Shown here piece after piece: positions 33,577-42,169 of a stretch of DNA of 64,000 bases. Under the pieces are notes generated by a model. It worked only from the letters and a program-made list of their open reading frames with translations, was not told where the DNA came from and did no database searches. The DNA comes from Baekduia soli. Lineage in GTDB: Bacteria; Actinomycetota; Thermoleophilia; Solirubrobacterales; Solirubrobacteraceae. The translations under genes and the position numbers were made by a program. The stretch lies in NCBI RefSeq assembly GCF_007970665.1, contig NZ_CP042430.1:496001-560000 (forward strand), read 5' to 3'. How positions within the stretch are numbered: position 1 is the first letter of the stretch; the number at the start of each line of letters is the position of its first letter.

Positions 33577-35180
33577 CAGAACACCGCCGGCTGGCGGAAC
33601 TCCCCCCAGGCGTCCTTGAGCACGGCGACCATCTCGCCCACCGAGCAGTACGCGTGCGCGCAGGTGACCAGCAGGGGCATCAGGTTGACGTCGGGGACGC
33701 GGGCCGCGCGGCCGAGCTCGTCCAGCGCCGCGGTCACGGCGCCGGCGTCGCGGGTGCGCCGGACCTCGGCCAGGCGGTCGAGCTGGCGGCGCCGGTTGTC
33801 CTCGTCCATCTCGTAGCCCTCGGGCTCGGGCGTGGGCTCGTCGGTCTGGAAGCAGTTCAGCCCCACGACCTTGCGCTCGCCGGACTCCAGCGCGTGCTGC
33901 ACGGCGTAGGCCTCGTCGGCGATGAGCCGCTGGACGTAGCCCTCCTCGACCCCGCGCACCATGCCGCCGTGGTCGGCGACGTCGTCCATGATCGCGACGA
34001 TCCGTGCCTCCATCTCGTCCGTCAGCGCCTCGACGTAGTACGAGCCGCCGAGCGGGTCGACGACGCGCGCCACGCCGGTCTCGTGCGCGAGCACCTGCTG
34101 CGTGCGCAGCGCGAGCGTCGTGGAGGCCTCGCTGGGCAGCGCGAACGGCTCGTCCCATGCAGCGGTGAACATGGACTGCACCCCGCCGAAGATCGACGCC
34201 ATGGCCTCGTAGGCGACGCGCACCACGTTGTTCTGGGCCTGCGGCGCGTAGAGCGAGGCGCCGCCGCAGACGCATCCGAAGCGGAACATCGCCGAGCGGT
34301 CGTCCTTGGCGCCGTAATGGTCGCGCACGATCGTCGCCCAGCGCCGGCGACCGGCGCGGTACTTGGCGACCTCCTCGAAGAAGTCGCCGTGCGTGTAGAA
34401 GAAGAACGAGACCTGGGGGGCGAACTCGTCGATCGTCATGCGCCCGCGGGCGAGGACCTCGTCGACGTAGGCCATGCCGTCGGCCAGGGTGAAGGCCATC
34501 TCCTGCGCGGCGGTGGCGCCGGCGTCGCGGAAGTGCGCGCCCGCGACGGAGATCGCGTTGAAGCGCGGGACCTCCGTCGCGCAGAACTCGATCGTGTCGG
34601 CGATGAGCCGCATGGAGGGCACGGCGGGCCAGATCCACGTGCCCCGCGAGGCGTACTCCTTGAGGATGTCGTTCTGGATCGTGCCGCGCAGGGCGGCGCG
34701 CGGCACGCCCGCCTTGTCGGCGGCCGCGACGTAGAAGGCCAGCAGGATCGCGGCGGTGCCGTTGATGGTGAAGCTCGTGCTGATCTCGTCGAGCGGGATG
34801 CCGTCGAACAGGATCTCCGCGTCGCGCAGCGTGTCGATCGCCACGCCGACGCGGCCCACCTCCTCCTCGACGTCGGGATCGTCGGAGTCGAAGCCGCACT
34901 GGGTCGGCAGGTCCAGCGCGACCGACAGCCCGGTGCCGCCCTGGCCCAGCAGGTAGCGGTAGCGCGCATTGGACTCCTCGGCGGTGCCGAACCCCGAGTA
35001 CTGGCGGAACGTCCACAACCGGTCGCGGTAGCCGCCGGCGAAGTTGCCGCGCGTGAACGGGAACTCCCCCGGGCGCCCGATGCGCTCCTGCGCGGGCAGG
35101 TCCTCCGGCCCGTAGACGGCGGCCACCGGAATGCCCGAGTCGGTGGCCGGCGCGGTCGTCCCGGACTTCCTGGTCGCCAT
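33576..35180 (-). CDS. B12-dependent acyl-CoA mutase, large (substrate-binding) subunit; specificity unknown
   Basis: A 534-residue methylmalonyl-CoA-mutase-family TIM barrel without its own B12 domain; the small subunit is at 35997-36410. Family marks are [31 protein letters not shown] and [15 protein letters not shown]. Relative to methylmalonyl-CoA mutase it keeps Tyr89 (RQY), Gln197, Arg207 and His244 equivalents. However, the substrate loop YATM is FAGG, the RTHSQTSG strand is RFGCVCGG, and SLHTN is SMFTA. It is not a classical isobutyryl-CoA mutase (Phe/Gln) nor a 2-hydroxyisobutyryl-CoA mutase (Ile/Asp). ATG 35180 abuts the operator and the likely transcript start; the in-frame ATG at 35201 is an alternative. 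GntR follows immediately. Confidence 0.9.
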   Translation of the reverse strand: MATRKSGTTAPATDSGIPVAAVYGPEDLPAQERIGRPGEFPFTRGNFAGGYRDRLWTFRQYSGFGTAEESNARYRYLLGQGGTGLSVALDLPTQCGFDSDDPDVEEEVGRVGVAIDTLRDAEILFDGIPLDEISTSFTINGTAAILLAFYVAAADKAGVPRAALRGTIQNDILKEYASRGTWIWPAVPSMRLIADTIEFCATEVPRFNAISVAGAHFRDAGATAAQEMAFTLADGMAYVDEVLARGRMTIDEFAPQVSFFFYTHGDFFEEVAKYRAGRRRWATIVRDHYGAKDDRSAMFRFGCVCGGASLYAPQAQNNVVRVAYEAMASIFGGVQSMFTAAWDEPFALPSEASTTLALRTQQVLAHETGVARVVDPLGGSYYVEALTDEMEARIVAIMDDVADHGGMVRGVEEGYVQRLIADEAYAVQHALESGERKVVGLNCFQTDEPTPEPEGYEMDEDNRRRQLDRLAEVRRTRDAGAVTAALDELGRAARVPDVNLMPLLVTCAHAYCSVGEMVAVLKDAWGEFRQPAVF

Positions 35181-35197
35181 TCCGATATCATATCGCA
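35181..35197. promoter_or_regulatory. predicted GntR operator and divergent -10 elements, copy 2
   Basis: TCCGATATCATATCGCA is the same 17-bp palindrome as at 31455-31471 with one arm mismatch. On the - strand it contains TATGAT (35192-35187), six bases from the mutase ATG at 35180, so that message could be leaderless. On the + strand TATCAT (35187-35192) would start the crotonase message near 35199, leaving a 28-base leader. One operator could thus block both divergent promoters. Confidence 0.7.
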
Positions 35198-35226
35198 GCA
35201 TCTCTTCAGCGGGAACGGGGTTGCGC

Positions 35227-35997
35227 GTGGGCGAGGTCACGGTCGAGGTCGACGCAGGTCTGGCGGTCATCACCATCGACCGCCCGCACGCCCGCAACGC
35301 GATCGGGCTGGCGACCATCGACGACCTCGGACGCGCCCTGGACGAGCTCGAGCAGGCGGCCGTCGAGGTCCTGGTCATCCGCGGCGGCGGCGACCGCGCG
35401 TTCGTCTCCGGCGGTGACCTCAAGGAGCTCAGCGCGATCCGCGACGAGGACGGCGCGATCGCGATGGCCACGAGCATGCGCCGCCTCCTGGACCGCGTCG
35501 CGACGTTCCCCGCGCCGGTCATCGCCGCGATGAACGGCCACGCGCTCGGCGGCGGCGCCGAGGTCGCCGTGGCGGCCGACCTGCGCGTCGCCGCCGACGA
35601 CATCAAGGTCGGATTCACCCAGGTGCGCCTTGGGATCATGCCCGCCTGGGGCGGCGCGGAGCGCCTGGCGGAGATCGTCGGGCGCAGCCGCGCGCTGCTG
35701 CTCATCGCGCGCGGCACGACGCTCACGGCCGGCGAGGCCGAGGCGCTCGGCCTCGTCGACGTCGTGGCGCCGCGGGCGGAGTTCGACGCGGCCTGGCGCG
35801 AGCTCGCCCAGACGTTCGTCGACCTGCCGCCGGGCACCGGGCGCTCGGTCAAGGACGTGCTCGCCGCCGCCCATCCCAGCCACCACCCCACGCTGGAGGG
35901 CCCGGCCGTCCGCCACTTCGCCCGCCTGTGGGTCGGCGACGCCCACTGGGCCGCCGCCGAACGCCCGCGTCCCGCCCGCAACCCCACGGAGGCCTGA
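35227..35997 (+). CDS. enoyl-CoA hydratase/isomerase family protein (crotonase fold)
   Basis: A 256-residue crotonase. Oxyanion-hole segments are FVSGGDLKEL near residue 60 and NGHALGGGAEVAVAADLRVA near residue 103. The first catalytic Glu position is kept (GGGAEV), while the second (normally PEI) reads TQVRLG, so the second Glu is Val. One-Glu crotonases include decarboxylases, dehydratases of unusual substrates and thioester hydrolases. GTG 35227 has GGGG six bases upstream; TTG 35221 is possible. The stop overlaps the mutase small subunit start (TGATG), so it is co-translated with the mutase machinery. Confidence 0.9.
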   Translation: MGEVTVEVDAGLAVITIDRPHARNAIGLATIDDLGRALDELEQAAVEVLVIRGGGDRAFVSGGDLKELSAIRDEDGAIAMATSMRRLLDRVATFPAPVIAAMNGHALGGGAEVAVAADLRVAADDIKVGFTQVRLGIMPAWGGAERLAEIVGRSRALLLIARGTTLTAGEAEALGLVDVVAPRAEFDAAWRELAQTFVDLPPGTGRSVKDVLAAAHPSHHPTLEGPAVRHFARLWVGDAHWAAAERPRPARNPTEA

Positions 35998-36410
35998 TGC
36001 CCGCCCGTATCCTCGTCGCCAAACCCGGCCTCGACGGCCACGACCGCGGCGCCAAGCTCGTCGCCCGCGCGCTGCGCGACGCCGGCTACGAGGTCATCTA
36101 CACCGGGATCCGCCAGCGGCCCGACGAGGTCGCCCGCGTCGCCGCCCAGGAGGACGTCCAGATCCTCGGCCTGAGCATCCTCAGCGGCTCGCACCTCGCC
36201 CTGACGCGCAAGACGATCGCCGCCCTCCAGGACGCCGGGGCGACCGACGTCCACGTCGTCGTCGGCGGGACGATCCCGACCACCGACGTCCCCAAGCTGC
36301 TCGAGGCCGGTGCGAGCGCCGTGTTCCCGACGGGCACCCCGCTGGACGACCTGCTGGCCGGGATCGCGCGGCTGACCGGCGACGGCGAGCCCGAGCCCGC
36401 CACCCCGTGA
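35997..36410 (+). CDS. B12-binding small subunit of acyl-CoA mutase
   Basis: A 137-residue cobalamin-binding flavodoxin-like domain. It carries the base-off/His-on signature DGHDRGA at residues 14-20 (DxHxxG), followed by the strand LGLSILSGSH (SxL motif) near residue 60 and VVVGGTIP near residue 90 (GG motif). It binds adenosylcobalamin and pairs with the large subunit encoded on the opposite strand 0.8 kb away. It is coupled at both ends: TGATG with the crotonase and GTGA with the MeaB-like GTPase. Confidence 0.95.
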   Translation: MPARILVAKPGLDGHDRGAKLVARALRDAGYEVIYTGIRQRPDEVARVAAQEDVQILGLSILSGSHLALTRKTIAALQDAGATDVHVVVGGTIPTTDVPKLLEAGASAVFPTGTPLDDLLAGIARLTGDGEPEPATP

Positions 36411-37396
36411 CGGCGCCCGTGCCGCAGGACCTGCTGGACGCCGCGCGAGACGGACGCACCGCGCCCCTGGGCCGGCTCGTCTCCCTCGTCGAGCGCGGCG
36501 GCCCCGCGGCCCGCGACGTGGCCCGCGCCGCCTACCCGCTCAGCGGCGCCGCCTACACCGTCGGCATCACCGGCGCCCCCGGCGCGGGCAAGTCGACGCT
36601 GACCGGCCGCCTCGTCGGCGCGCTGCGTTCCCGGGAGGACCGCGTCGCCGTGCTGGCCGTCGACCCCTCCTCGCCCTACTCGGGCGGCGCCATCCTCGGC
36701 GACCGCGTGCGCATGCACGACCACGTCCTCGACGACGGCGTCTTCATCCGCTCCATGGCCACCCGCGGGCACCTCGGCGGCCTGTCGCTCGCCGCGCCCG
36801 AGGCCGTCCGCGTGCTCGACGCCGCCGGCTACGACTGGGTCCTGCTGGAGACCGTCGGCGTCGGCCAGGTCGAGCTCGACGTGACGCAGACCGTCGACAC
36901 GACGATCGTCGTCGTCAACCCGGGCTGGGGCGACGACGTGCAGGCGGCCAAGGCCGGGCTGCTGGAGATCGCCGACGTGCTCGTCGTCAACAAGGCCGAC
37001 CGCCCGGGCCTGGACGAGACCCGCATGGACCTCGAGAACATGCTCGACACGAGCACGACCGCCGGCGACGGCTGGCGGCCGCCGGTCGTGGCGACCGTCG
37101 CGGCCGACGGCGGCGGCGTCGACGACCTCCTCACCGCGATCGAGGGCCACCGCGCCTGGCTGGCCGGCGAGGACCGCCTGGCCGCCGCCCGCGCGGCGCG
37201 CCTGTGGGACGAGGTCGAGTCGATCCTCGCCGCGCGCCTGCGCCGCCGCGCCCAGCGGATGCTCACCGACGACGGGATCGCGTCGGTGCGCTCCCGCGTC
37301 GGCGCTCGCGACCTGGACCCGTGGTCGGCCTCGGACCGCATCCTCGCGGCACTGGACGGCGGCGCGCCGCCGGCCCCGTCCGATCCCGGCGCGTGA
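36407..37396 (+). CDS. MeaB/ArgK-family GTPase chaperone of B12 mutase
   Basis: A 329-residue G3E GTPase. Walker A is GAPGAGKSTLTGRL near residue 60; switch and Mg sites are VDPSSPYSGGAILGDRVRM near residue 85 and IRSMATRGHLGGLS near residue 112; ETVGVGQVE and NKAD give the remaining GTP contacts. The C-terminal helices dimerise the protein. The family loads and repairs adenosylcobalamin in methylmalonyl-CoA-type mutases. GTG 36407 overlaps the small subunit stop (GTGA), which ties this chaperone to the mutase of this cluster. Confidence 0.95.
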   Translation: MTAPVPQDLLDAARDGRTAPLGRLVSLVERGGPAARDVARAAYPLSGAAYTVGITGAPGAGKSTLTGRLVGALRSREDRVAVLAVDPSSPYSGGAILGDRVRMHDHVLDDGVFIRSMATRGHLGGLSLAAPEAVRVLDAAGYDWVLLETVGVGQVELDVTQTVDTTIVVVNPGWGDDVQAAKAGLLEIADVLVVNKADRPGLDETRMDLENMLDTSTTAGDGWRPPVVATVAADGGGVDDLLTAIEGHRAWLAGEDRLAAARAARLWDEVESILAARLRRRAQRMLTDDGIASVRSRVGARDLDPWSASDRILAALDGGAPPAPSDPGA

Positions 37397-37456
37397 GCGG
37401 AAACGCCCATCGCCCACCTGTGACAATCCTTGCTTCCCTGGACAGGAGAGACGGTC

Positions 37457-39442
37457 ATGGCCTCAACGGTGGATCAGAACGCGACCCTGGAGCGCCCGCC
37501 GCTGCTGGCGCTCTACGAGCAGATGCTGCGCATCCGGCGCTTCGAGGAGCACACGCAGGAGCTCTTCAACAGCGGCGAGGTCGTCGGCACGGCCCACAGC
37601 GCGATCGGCCAGGAAGCGGTGGCGGTGGGCGCCGGCGCGGTGCTGCGGCCCGATGACTACATCGTCGGCCACCACCGCAGCCACGGGCACCTCGTGGCCC
37701 GCGGCGCCGACGTCTACCGGATGGTCGCCGAGCTGCTCGGCCGCGAGACCGGCTACTGCAAGGGCCTGGGCGGCTCGATGCACATCGCCGACGTCTCGCT
37801 CGGGATCCTGGGCTGCAACGGCATCGTCGGCGCGGGCCTGCCGATCGGCGTCGGGGCGGCGCTCTCGGCGCGCGTCCGCGGCACCGACCAGGTCGTGGTC
37901 GTGTTCTTCGGCGACGGCGCCGCCGGCCAGGGCCTGGCGCACGAGGCGATGAACCTCGCGGCGGTCTGGAAGCTGCCCGTCGTCTTCGTCTGCGAGAACA
38001 ACGGCTTCCAGCTCTCGGCCGAGTGGGAGGAGATCCGGCCGCTGGAGGACGTCGCCGCCCGCGCCGCGTCCTACGACATGCCCAGCGCCATCGCCGACGG
38101 CAACGACGTCCAGGCCATGCTCGACGCGATGGGCGAGGCCGTCGCCCACACCCGCGCGACCGGCCGCCCCTACCTGCTGGAGGCCAAGACCTTCCGGCTG
38201 CAGCAGCACTCCATGCGGGCCAACCTGCCCGAGCTGCGCTCGGAGGACGTCGTGCGCTCGTGGTGGGAGCGCGACCCGCTCGTGCGCCTCGAGCGGCAGC
38301 TCTCCGACGCCGACCGCGCCCAGCTCGACGCCATCCGCGAGCGCGTCGAGGCGGAGTTCCAGGACGCGCTGGACGCGGCGCGCGGCGACGCCGTCCTCGC
38401 CGAGGACCAGCTCGACGCCATCGTCTACGCGCCGGCGCCGGAGCTGCCCGCCGAGCCGGGCCCCGGCGGCGGCCGGACGCTCGGCTACCTCGGCGCGGTC
38501 AACGAGGCGATGGCCCAGGAGATGGACGCCGACGAGTCCGTCGTGGTCATCGGCGAGGACGTCGCCCGGCTGGGCGGCATCTTCCAGGCCACCAAGGGCC
38601 TGCACGAGCGCTTCGGCGCCGCGCGGGTGCGCAACACGCCGATCTCGGAGGGCGGCTTCACCGGCGCCGCCGTCGGCGCGGCGATGACCGGCCTGCGCCC
38701 CATCGTCGAGATCCAGATCTTCGACTTCGTGACGATGGCCATGGACGCGATCGTCAACCAGGCGGCCAAGATGCGGTTCATGACCGGCGGGCAGACGACG
38801 ATCCCGATGGTCGTCCGCGGGCCGGGCGGCGGGGGCGTGCGCCTCGCCGCGCAGCACTCCCAGAGCCTCGAGGCGTGGTTCGCCCATATCCCGGGCCTGA
38901 AGGTCGTCGTGCCGTCGGGGCCCTACGACGCCAAGGGCCTGCTGGCGGCCGCGATCCGTGACGACAACCCGGTGATCTTCATCGAGTCCAAGTCCCTGCT
39001 CTTCAGCGAGGAGGAGGTGCCCGAGGAGCGCTACGCGATCGAGCTGGGCACCGCGGCGATCAAGCGCGCGGGCACCGACGTGACGATCATCGCCACCCAG
39101 GGCATGGTGACCCAGGCGCTGCGCGCCGCCGGCCGCCTCTCGCGCGACGGGATCGAGGCCGAGGTCATCGACCCGCGCACGATCTACCCGCTGGACCTCG
39201 AGACGATCGTCGCCTCCGTGGCGCGCACGAACCGGGTCGTCGTCGCACACGAGGCCGTCGGGTTCTGCGGCTTCGGCGCCGAGGTCGCGGCGCTGGTCTC
39301 CGAGCACGCCTTCGACGAGCTCGACGCACCGGTGCTCCGCGTGAGCGCACCGCACCGGCCCATGCCCTACCAGAAGGACCTCGAGCGGGCGACGATGCCC
39401 GAGGCCGACGCCATCGTCGACGCGGTCCGGCGGCTCGGATGA
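37457..39442 (+). CDS. 2-oxoacid dehydrogenase E1, fused alpha-beta subunits
   Basis: A 661-residue thiamine-diphosphate enzyme. Residues 15-325 are the alpha part, with the ThDP motif GDGAAGQGLAHEAMNLAAVWKLP (GDG...N near residues 152-175). Residues 340-661 are the beta part, with VVVIGEDVARLGG, EGGFTGAAVGAAMTGLRPIVEI and a final AHEAVGFCGFGAE. The fusion in this order is known for acetoin, pyruvate and branched-chain 2-oxoacid dehydrogenases. It decarboxylates a 2-oxoacid and passes the acyl group to E2. The ATG at 37457 has AGGAGAG eight bases upstream, 60 bp after MeaB. Its stop overlaps the E2 start (ATGA). No E3 gene is in the window. Confidence 0.93.
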   Translation: MASTVDQNATLERPPLLALYEQMLRIRRFEEHTQELFNSGEVVGTAHSAIGQEAVAVGAGAVLRPDDYIVGHHRSHGHLVARGADVYRMVAELLGRETGYCKGLGGSMHIADVSLGILGCNGIVGAGLPIGVGAALSARVRGTDQVVVVFFGDGAAGQGLAHEAMNLAAVWKLPVVFVCENNGFQLSAEWEEIRPLEDVAARAASYDMPSAIADGNDVQAMLDAMGEAVAHTRATGRPYLLEAKTFRLQQHSMRANLPELRSEDVVRSWWERDPLVRLERQLSDADRAQLDAIRERVEAEFQDALDAARGDAVLAEDQLDAIVYAPAPELPAEPGPGGGRTLGYLGAVNEAMAQEMDADESVVVIGEDVARLGGIFQATKGLHERFGAARVRNTPISEGGFTGAAVGAAMTGLRPIVEIQIFDFVTMAMDAIVNQAAKMRFMTGGQTTIPMVVRGPGGGGVRLAAQHSQSLEAWFAHIPGLKVVVPSGPYDAKGLLAAAIRDDNPVIFIESKSLLFSEEEVPEERYAIELGTAAIKRAGTDVTIIATQGMVTQALRAAGRLSRDGIEAEVIDPRTIYPLDLETIVASVARTNRVVVAHEAVGFCGFGAEVAALVSEHAFDELDAPVLRVSAPHRPMPYQKDLERATMPEADAIVDAVRRLG

Positions 39443-40694
39443 CCGACATCGCCATGCCGCGGCTCTCCGACTCGATGGAGGAGGGCACGATCATCACCTG
39501 GCTCGTGGAGGAGGGCCGGGAGGTCGCCGCCGGCGACGAGCTCGCCGAGATCGAGACCGACAAGGCCACGGCGACGTACGAGTCGCCGGCCGCGGGCGTC
39601 CTGGTCATCGTCGCCGCCGCGGGCGAGACCGTCGCGGTCGGCGCGCCCATCGCCCGGCTGCAGGAGCAGGGCGCGCCGGCGCCCGAGCCCGTCGGGGCGG
39701 CCGTCGTCCCCGAGGCGGCCGAGGCGACCGCGGCGGCCCCCGCCGCGCCGCACGGCCTGCGCCGCGACGGGCGCCCCAAGGCCTCGCCGCTGGCGCGCCG
39801 CACGGCCAGCGCGCTGCGGGTCGAGCTGACGTCGGTGGCCGGCACGGGGCCGGGCGGCCGCATCCTCGGCCGCGACGTCACCGAGGCCGCCGCGGCGGCC
39901 GCGCCCAACGGCCGCCCCCCGCCGAGCCCGCGGCCGCACCGGCGCCCGCGCCTGCCGCGGCGCCCGAGCCGGTGGCCGGCGCGGCGCCCGAGCCCGCCAC
40001 CGCCGGGATCAAGGGCGAGACGACGACCGTCGAGCTCTCGCGGCTGCAGCAGACCGTCGCGCGCCGCATGGCCGAGTCGCGCGCCACGATCCCCGACTTC
40101 TCGCTGCAGATGGACGTCGACGCGAGCGCACTGCTGGCGCTGCGCGACCGGCTGCGCGAGCTGGGCGACCACCCTCCGTCGGTCAACGACCTCGTCGTCA
40201 AGGCCGCCGCGCTGGCGCTCGTGCGCCACCCGCGCGTCAACGCGAGCTGGCGCGACGGCGCCGTCGAGCTCTACGCGCGCGTCAACGTCGGCGTGGCCGT
40301 CGCCGCCGAGCAGGGCCTCGTCGTCCCGACCATCGCCGACGCCGACCGCAAATCGCTGGGGACGATCGCCGCCGAGGCCCGCGCGCTGGCCGAGCGCGTG
40401 CGCGCCGCGGAGATCACCCCGCCCGAGCTGGCGGGCGGCACGTTCACGGTGTCCAACCTCGGGATGTTCGGAGTCTCGGCGTTCACCGCGGTCATCAACC
40501 CGCCGCAGGCGGCGATCCTCGCCGTCGGCGCGGTCCGGGAGGTGCCGGCGGTCCGCGACGGCGCGCTGGTGGCGGTCCCGACGATGGGCCTGACGCTGTG
40601 CTGCGACCACCGGGTCCTGGACGGCAGCCAGGGCGCGCGCTACCTGGCCGAGGTCCGGGACCTGCTCGAGCAGCCGCTGCGGCTGGCGCTCTAG
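39439..40694 (+). pseudogene. 2-oxoacid dehydrogenase E2 (lipoyl acyltransferase), apparent one-base frameshift
   Basis: Read from the ATG at 39439, residues 1-75 are the lipoyl domain with the lipoyl lysine at 42 (ETDKAT). Residues 112-150 are the E3-binding domain (PLARRTASAL then TGPGGRILGRDV). After a Pro/Ala linker the frame is lost at a run of six C (39915-39920). In the +2 frame the catalytic domain continues to 40694, with LSRLQQTVARRMAES, NPPQAAILAVG and the active site DHRVLDGSQGARYL. Adding one C to the run makes one full protein of about 418 residues. Both parts look fully conserved, so error is more likely than decay. The TAG stop shares its CTAG with the convergent LuxR gene. 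Confidence 0.85.
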
Positions 40695-41392
40695 AGGCCG
40701 GAGGCCGGCTCGAGCCACTCGTCGCCCGGGGCCGGCGCCTCGGGCGCGGGCGCGATGACGCCGGCGTGGATGGCGACCGCGACGAGCTCGGTCTTCGACG
40801 TGACGTCGAATCGCGCCTTGAGCTTCTGCAGGTGGAACCGGACCGTGGACTCCGAGATGAACATGCGCCGACCGATCTGCTCGTTGGTCAGCCCCCGCGC
40901 CGCGAGCTCGAGCACACGCACCTGGCGCGGCGTCGCCACGCTCGCGCAGGCCATGACCAGGCTGCGCTCGTGCTGGTCCTTGACGACGCGCGACGCGGCC
41001 GTCGACGGCGCGCGCTCGCCGCGGGCCACCCGATCCAGGGCCGAGCGCAGCTCCTGCAGGCCCGCGGACTTCGTGACGTAGGCGGCCGCCCCCGCCTCCA
41101 GCGCGCGCCGGACGGTCTCCTCGTCGAGGTAGGCCGTGAGCACGACCACGCGCATCCGCGGGTGCTCGGACAGCAGCGCGCGCGTGAGCTCCTCGCCCGA
41201 GGTGTCGGGCAGCCGGAGGTCGACCACCGCGATGTCGGGGCGCGTGCGCCGCGCCTCCCTCAGCGCGCCTCGCCCGGTCAGCGCCGTGGCCACCACGTCG
41301 TGGCGCGGATCGGCGGCGAGCGCCGCACGCAGCCCCTCGACCACCAGCGCGTGGTCGTCGACGACGAGGATGCGGACGTGCTCGGGGTTCAC
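40691..41392 (-). CDS. LuxR/NarL-family response regulator (orphan)
   Basis: A 233-residue regulator. The receiver domain has the acidic pair VVDDHALV at residues 11-13, phosphoacceptor Asp58 (AVVDLRLPD), and Lys in AAYVTKSAG near residue 107. The C-terminal LuxR HTH is TPRQVRVLELAARGLTNEQIGRRMFISESTVRFHLQKL in pieces, near residues 165-205. No sensor kinase is adjacent. GTG 41392 overlaps the TetR stop by 4 bp, so the two regulators are co-expressed. Its stop shares a CTAG with the E2 gene stop on the other strand. Confidence 0.9.
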   Translation of the reverse strand: MNPEHVRILVVDDHALVVEGLRAALAADPRHDVVATALTGRGALREARRTRPDIAVVDLRLPDTSGEELTRALLSEHPRMRVVVLTAYLDEETVRRALEAGAAAYVTKSAGLQELRSALDRVARGERAPSTAASRVVKDQHERSLVMACASVATPRQVRVLELAARGLTNEQIGRRMFISESTVRFHLQKLKARFDVTSKTELVAVAIHAGVIAPAPEAPAPGDEWLEPASGL

Positions 41393-42036
41393 CGCGGCGC
41401 CACGCCGACGAGGTTGAGGGCGAGACGGCGGTAGATCTCGACGATCTGGTCGGCGTCCAGCGCCCCGTCGCGGTGGTACCAGTTGGCCACCGCGGTGCAC
41501 ATCGTCACCACCGCGCGGGAGGCCTCGCGCACGGCGTCGACGTGGAACGCGCCGGCGGCCACGCCCTCGGCGACCACCGCGGTGAAGATCTCCTCCTGGC
41601 GGTCGCGCTTGGCGACGACGCGCCGCAGGGACGCCGGCGAGAGGCTGCGCAGCTCGGTGTTGCCGACGAAGCTCTCCTCGGGGCGGTCGGTGTGGAAGCG
41701 CACGTGGGCGACCACGACGGCCGAGAAGCGATCGACCGGGTCGGGGCCGGCCTCGGCCAGCGCCGCCTCGGTCCCGGCGATCAGGTCGTCCATCGTGCCC
41801 TCGAGCAGCGTCTCGACGAGCGCGAGCTTGGACGGGAAGTGGTGGTAGAGCCCCGGCACGCTCACGCCCGCGCGCGCGGCGACCTGGCGGATCGTGGTGC
41901 CGTGGTAGCCGCGCTGCACGAAGGACTCCAGCGCGGCGACGAGCACCTGCTCCCGGCTGCTGAGCGTGGTGCTGTCGCGGCCCAGGAGGCCCGCGTCGTC
42001 GGGGATGGTGACCAGGTGGGAGATGGGACCGGGCAA
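41389..42036 (-). CDS. TetR-family transcriptional regulator
   Basis: A repressor of about 215 residues. The HTH region is REQVLVAALESFVQRGYHGTTIRQVAARAGVSVPGLYHHFPSK in pieces, near residues 28-70, with SVPGLYHHF as the recognition helix. The rest is an all-helical ligand domain of the KstR/FadR-like length. The start is uncertain: TTG 42036 gives the longest form and GTG 42012 removes eight residues; neither has a good ribosome-binding site. It faces the PRISE-type reductase across a 133-bp space that carries a TetR-like palindrome at 42092-42109. Confidence 0.85.
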   Translation of the reverse strand: MPGPISHLVTIPDDAGLLGRDSTTLSSREQVLVAALESFVQRGYHGTTIRQVAARAGVSVPGLYHHFPSKLALVETLLEGTMDDLIAGTEAALAEAGPDPVDRFSAVVVAHVRFHTDRPEESFVGNTELRSLSPASLRRVVAKRDRQEEIFTAVVAEGVAAGAFHVDAVREASRAVVTMCTAVANWYHRDGALDADQIVEIYRRLALNLVGVAPR

Positions 42037-42091
42037 GGCGACCGTCCGTGACCCGTTGCGGTTGACTTCACCGCGACGGCGCGGATAGCTT

Positions 42092-42109
42092 ACCGAGCGA
42101 TCGGTCGGT
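42092..42109. promoter_or_regulatory. TetR-type operator
   Basis: ACCGAGCGATCGGTCGGT is an 18-bp inverted repeat with eight of nine base pairs matched (consensus ACCGACCGATCGGTCGGT). It lies between the divergent TetR and reductase starts, next to the hexamer TAGCTT. This shape is common for autoregulated actinobacterial TetR repressors. Confidence 0.6.
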
Positions 42110-42169
42110 CATCGGGGTTCCGAGTCGCGCCGGAGTCTCCGGCGCCGTCCACAAGGAGAGAACGGGTCC

